From positions 620,001 through 684,000 of the forward strand of contig NZ_CP101415.1 in the NCBI RefSeq assembly GCF_024339025.1: 64,000 bases of DNA, read 5' to 3'. The stretch comes from Mycoplasma bradburyae (GTDB taxonomy: Bacteria; Bacillota_I; Bacilli_A; Mycoplasmatales; Mycoplasmoidaceae). Positions within the stretch are counted from its first letter, which is position 1. Each line of letters opens with the position of its first letter. Made by a program: the position numbers and the translations under genes. Positions 58,879-64,000 of the stretch are shown piece by piece. The notes below the pieces were generated by a model that was not told where the DNA came from, did no database searches, and worked only from the letters and a program-made list of their open reading frames with translations.

Positions 58879-61800
58879 CTATGCCTCCCTTGTTCTTGGT
58901 AACCCTTCTCTTGGTGGTTTAGTGTAATCATAAGCATATTGTAATGAGAATTTGTATAAACTATCAACACCACCAACTTTAGTTACTTCCCAGTTTGTAT
59001 CAACTTCCATTAACGGAATGATTAATCCTGAGTCACGAATCACTTTTTCAAGCGATCCGATGAATTGATATACAAAATCTAGGTTTCAGTTTTCTTCAAT
59101 TTCTTGATCACTAAAGTTACCTGAGAAGAATGATGATAATCTTGAAGAATAATCTAATGTACTTTCATTGAATTTTGGTAATGATAGTTCAATGAATTTC
59201 TTCCAGAAGTTTGGCGTTTTAGCTTTAATCGCTTCATCGTTTGATTTAAGAGTATTGATTTCTAATCTTACTCTTGTATCATCTGTTAATTTTGCAATCT
59301 CATCAACTGTTTTAAATGAAGGTAACATTAAATTGAATGCATAATGTAATCTTGATTTTTTAATGTTTTGATTACGCCTTTGATTCACTTGATCGCGTTC
59401 AACTGGTCATTGATCAATAATAATGTAATTAACTAAAGCGCTAACATATTTTTCAGAATAACGATTATCTTTATATTCTGGTTTAGCTTCAGATAGTTTA
59501 GTGATAATCTTAGCTAGGTTTTGATTCGTAAATTTATTTAGTTCAAAAGCGCTTGGTGTAGTTATTGCTTGATTGTATTCTGTAAGAATACTTGGATCAT
59601 TATTAATAATATTTTTGATTAGATTAATATCTGGAGTTAATAATGATAATCTAGAAACATTAGGATCAGTTTTTTGTAATGCATCAAGAATTAATCCTGC
59701 TAAGTAATCTGTATAAGTGTATGAACCAACAGGGTTTTCTTTAAAGCCAATATTTTTTTGTGTAAAGCTATCAATTCCATCTTGTTTGAAAAAGGTTAGC
59801 ACACTGTCTTGTGGTTGACCACCACTAAAACGGTCATAGTTTTGATAAATAATATCGTATTGACCTTTTTCGATATAACTTGCAAAGATGTTTTCTGGTA
59901 ATGATTTTTCTTCAATATTAACATAACCGTTGAAAGCGCTATTTAAAGCTTGCTTTAAATAAGTTCCGCCTCTTACTTGTTCATCTCCACTATTATCTAG
60001 GAATGTTAGATTAACTTGTTTTAAATTAGGGTGTTTAGCTTTAAAACGATCTAAATAAAATTTGGCAGTTTCTAAATCGTGTGTTAGATCGTGACGGTTA
60101 CTCTTTTCAAAGTTAAACCCTTTAGATAAATGCACAACAAAGTCGTAGTTTTGTAAATCGAATTCTTTGCCGTTTTTAGCTTTTGCTTTTTGACCTTCAA
60201 AGAATAATTCTAGATTCTTACCATCAAATGCTTTGTGTTGTCCGTATGCTGTTCAAGTGTTTACTGGGAAACTGAAGTCTCAACCAACAAATCGTAAAAC
60301 CTCATCACGGTTAATTGCGTAATAAATCGCGTTTCTTAAGTCTTGATCTTGAATATAACTATCAGCATTAGATTCAAGATCTAGATTTAATCCATAAGCA
60401 ATTGTTCCAAACCCTTGGTTTTTATTCAAGAAATTCTTAATCTTAGGATCAGCTCAGTAAGAGTTGATTTTATTAGCCGGTATATATGTTTGAGCTATAT
60501 AACCATCTTCAAAGAATAATGCATTTGTATTTCGGTTTTGTGAGAAATAAATCTTAATTTTATTTGATATCGTATTCTCTGCATCAAAATAATCATTATT
60601 CTTTTCAAGATTAATATAACCATTAGGTCCTAATAAGATGCCATCATTCTTAGGAATAATAAATGGTCCATTGGTTAAGAACTTATCTGGTTCTGAACCA
60701 TATTTATCAATCCCACCACCTACTGTTTCAACATATCTTCGATTGATTGGGTATAAACTTTCTAGAATTGTAAATACTAAATAACTCACATTAGGCGTTT
60801 GGTTTTCATCAAATATTAAAGTAAATGAGTTTTCATTTTTAGATAATGTTTGAATTGTTCCTAATAGGTTTGGTGAGTTCTTATCAAACACCTGATAAGG
60901 GTTACAATAAGGGTTTTTAATTAATTTAATTGTTACTTCTTTATTATCAGGTGTAGTAATTTTGAAGTCTTGAATTTCTTTATCAAGACTAAATTCTGGG
61001 TTTTTCTCTAAATTCTTAGCAATAAAATCATTTTCATAATCTAAGAATAATTGCCCTGTGTAGAATCCAAAGTTTTTAGCAGCAGTTTTAATCGCTTCTA
61101 CTTCTTTAGTATCAATAGGTTGATTATTACTATCAAATGTTTGAGATTGATATAAATCAGTTTGTTCTGGATCTTGAATTCATTGGTTTAGATCTTTATT
61201 AAAGATGTATTTTCTACGACCAAATGGGTTTTTATACGTCTTATTAAATTTAGATAAGTAATCTCTTTGCGCATCAATAAATTTATCAGCACCCCTAAAA
61301 CCATATCTTCTAATCGTATCAAGTTTTTGGGAACCAGTATTTAAATCTAGAATGTATTCTAAATAGTCCCTAATGTCTTGAGCAGTACCAAAATCTCCGT
61401 TAGACCAACGGTTTTTCTTAACGTTGGTATAACCAGTTATCGCCATAAAGTTGTTGGTATTTCTTGGATTTCTAAATCCGTATAAAGTAGCACGGTTTTT
61501 AAGGTCACTACCAGCACCAGAGTCATCAGCTAGACCCCCAACAATGTTTCAATCATCAATTGAATAGAATGATGAACCAATTCCGCCAGTTCCATCATCA
61601 TTTAATAAATCTTCTTTATTTGCTTGTAAGTACTTATCAAAGTTCGATGTTGTTCGGTCTTGTGGAATATTAATTAAACCAAATTTATAGTTACGTTTAG
61701 AAGTTAAAACTCTTTTTAACGTATTACTTGGTCCGTTTTTAATATAAGAATCCACTAAAGATGGAACAATTTTATCTAATGAATTGTACTTAATATAGTT

Positions 61801-61980
61801 TAGTGTATTGATTGGATCTGTTACCAATCCCAAGTCATAATCAGTTTTATTGATTTCTGGTGAATTTTTTAAAACAGGTTTGTCTTGTTTTTGTGTATTC
61901 CCACAAGAGCTGATTACAAAAGATAAAGGTATAACCCCAAGGAATGCTAACTTGATCGTTTTTTTTAAATTAAACTTCAT
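58879..61980 (-). CDS. oppA: Second OppA-type substrate-binding lipoprotein
   Basis: A 1033-residue lipoprotein heading the second opp operon. Signal KFNLKKTIKLAFLGVIPLSF with lipobox ISSC (Cys at residue 26). It shows the class C solute-binding (SBP_bac_5) pattern, e.g. DLRNAIYYAINRDEVLRFVG (about 555-575), the family DxxVRxAxxxAIDR motif, and a C-terminal run. It is longer than usual bacterial OppA (~540), as mycoplasma OppA proteins are. A 6-bp gap to oppB shows co-transcription. Ligand unknown; several Trp are TGA. Confidence 0.88.
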
Positions 61981-62006
61981 TCTTATTTATTATCCTTTAA
62001 AAATAA

Positions 62007-64000
62007 TTAGTTATTAACGTTAAATTGGTAATCAACACTTATAACTGTTTTAATTTTTTTGTTGTTTTGATCATCAGTTGTATTCATGTTTTCAATCTTA
62101 ATAGGAGATTGTTCTACTGCTTTAGCATTTTCTGAAATATATTGAACATTCCCTAAATCTAATGGTTCAACAAATTGGTAATCACTATCAACAAAATCAA
62201 TTTGGTAAGAATGACCAGGTTTTAATAATGCGTCACGATATTTACCCATAACAGCGTAATCTGTTAGCCATGATGTATAACCATAGTCTTCTATTGTTTT
62301 CTTAGTTGATGCATCACCTTGTTTTTGCAACCAGAAGATGTTATTAGTTTTCTTTGTATTAACTTTTAGATATACAGCTTGGTTAGTTCTTTCATCAGTA
62401 AATCTTAAATAAGAAATTTTCTTAGCTAGATCATTTGAAACATAACCATATAAAGCTAACGCGTCAAGGTATTTGTTTCTAAATAAACCTGATACCGATC
62501 TCTTAGATACACCATAGTTATATAGTTGTGATAAGAAGAATGCTTCTGGTCTATTAGTTACTTTATTACCTTTGAAGTCTTTGGTTCTAATATTTGAATC
62601 AATGATTGGATCTCGATTATCATCGTATAATGTTGAACCGATCGTTTCTTTTTCAAAGTGATCTTTGAAATATCCATTATTCTTAGATATGAATCTACCA
62701 AAGTAGTTAGATGATCTTGATTCACGATCTTTGAATACTTTTTTAGTAAATTCACCAAAGATTTTCTTTCTTAATTCAGCTTTAAGATCTTTAAAGTCGT
62801 TTTGCGCTTTTTTAAGAGCTTCACCCGCTTTAGTTTGTTCTTCTTTAGCAGCAACAACAGCTTCGTTCATCATGTCGTTACCGTTATCAGCTAGAACTTT
62901 ATTAAAGTTAGCTTCAGCTTGTTTAGCTGCTTCAACAGCTTCTTTTATCTTTTTAAGCGGTTCAACTTGTTTAGTAATAAGTTCTTCATAGTATTTAGTA
63001 TATCTAGGTCCTACAAAGAATTTTTCTAATGAACTAGCAAGATCTGTAATCTCATATTTACCTTCATTAAGTTTAGCAATCTTCGTACCATCAACGATGT
63101 AGTCTAAACCACTGATAGCTTCAGATAAACCTTTTAGATAACTTGGCGTATTAACAAAGTCTTCTGAATTAGGTACATATGTTGTTTGAACATAGTCTCT
63201 AGTTAACGTTTCAGCAATTGAATACACATAGTCCGTAAATTTATCATTTAGTAACGGTTCAATTCTTGTGTCGTTGTAGTTGATTACATCACTTGAAGAT
63301 AACCCAGGCGAGAAGTCACCGAATAAGAAGTCAGAGAACAAGAAATCAACTTTACCTCTGTTAGCGTATCATAGAATGTTACCAGATAACAGTAATAAGT
63401 CATGTAAGCTTAGTCTGTCTTGTACTTCTGTTAATTTGTTATCAGTAATGAATTTTGCAAAGTATTTTTGCAATCTGTCTGCATCGAAGAATACAGCAGC
63501 ATCTAGATCTGAAGTTAATTCATCAACATAGTATTTATTGAAGTTTCTATCTAACATTGTAATTCCATACAATTTAGAAAATACAGCTTGGTTTTTAACT
63601 AAATCTGTAGCAGGCGAGAAGTCTTTAACAGTGATGAATAAGTTAGAGTGTCTGAATAAGTAAATAGCATAGTTTGCTAATGCTTGATCTTTTGCAGTAG
63701 AATTAGAACCTGCTGCAGTTACCGCATCTCTTAACGGTTTGCTTTCTTCAGATGTATCAGTGCTAACTAATTTTTCAATTTCAGCTAATTCAAATTTAGA
63801 TTTAGCATAATCAACATTTCAGTTATATTGTTTGGTTGTAGAATCATAAGTTGCTTTAGAATAGTCTAACGAACCAAAAGCTAATAATTCGTTTAGATCT
63901 TTCGCTTTAATCGAAGTTTTCTTAACATCTGATGTTGTTGATTCATAAATATCAACTTTTAAATTATTTTTTAGAGATTCAAGAAGTTTTTTATCTAAAT
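62007..64000 (-). CDS. Large surface-type protein of unknown function, C-terminal part (5' end outside window)
   Basis: An open frame of at least 664 residues ending at TAA 62007-62009, running off the window edge with no stop as far as 64000 (checked in frame with TGA as Trp). Not recognised. It contains a Lys/Glu/Ala-rich coiled coil (VEPLKKIKEAVEAAKQAEAN to AELRKKIFGEF) and otherwise mixed Asp/Asn/Tyr/Phe-rich sequence as in mycoplasma lipoproteins. No signal peptide can be checked because the start is missing. It lies upstream of the second opp operon with a 26-bp gap, so the two could be co-transcribed. Confidence 0.7.

Overview
The window is a chromosomal segment of a mycoplasma, most likely of the Mycoplasma pneumoniae group and close to M. 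gallisepticum. Almost every gene is interrupted by in-frame TGA codons at positions where the protein family has tryptophan, so genetic code 4 applies and coordinates below read TGA as Trp. Base composition is strongly AT-rich. The terminal-organelle EAGR-box protein, the gene order rnc-plsX-fakA and the nrnA-thiI-nuclease run are all typical of that group. The species name is an inference.

1-12.5 kb (minus strand): end of pfkA, then an acetate-generating energy block transcribed ackA, nox, pdhA, pdhB, pdhC, pdhD, lplA. Pyruvate dehydrogenase makes acetyl-CoA, LplA lipoylates E2, Nox re-oxidises NADH and AckA makes ATP (pta is not in the window). Upstream lie a KtrB/TrkH potassium transporter and a CNNM/CorC-type CBS protein. 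12.7-14 kb (plus): two tandem deoxynucleoside kinases. 14-16.3 kb: clpB behind a perfect CIRCE operator. 16.3-26.2 kb (minus): nine tightly packed genes (nuclease, thiI, nrnA, rlmB-like, rluD-like, yloU-like, fakA, plsX, rnc), several overlapping. Here rnc carries a very long basic N-terminal extension.

26.3-27 kb: a GNAT-like gene, tRNA-Arg(UCG) and two terminators. 27-34 kb: a 2342-residue acidic, coiled-coil, 11-EAGR-box P200/HMW1-like cytoskeletal protein containing a 465-bp tandem repeat. 34-41 kb: DEAD-box helicase, enolase, two membrane proteins, a HIT protein and the efp-yqhY-nusB cluster. Divergent from efp is a 32-residue peptide with nine cysteines, which has its own promoter-like site and terminator. 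It was not in the supplied ORF list. tRNA-Ser(GCU) follows.

41.5-62 kb: two complete and different oligopeptide ABC transporter loci (oppA-B-C-D-F each, minus strand). Between them is a type I restriction specificity island: an intact half-hsdS on the plus strand faces a two-TRD hsdS on the minus strand that is broken by three single-base frameshifts, all at A tracts. The two share an inverted repeat inside their conserved segment, as in recombining hsdS loci. No hsdM or hsdR is in the window. 62-64 kb: the 3' part of a large surface-type protein of unknown function that runs off the edge.
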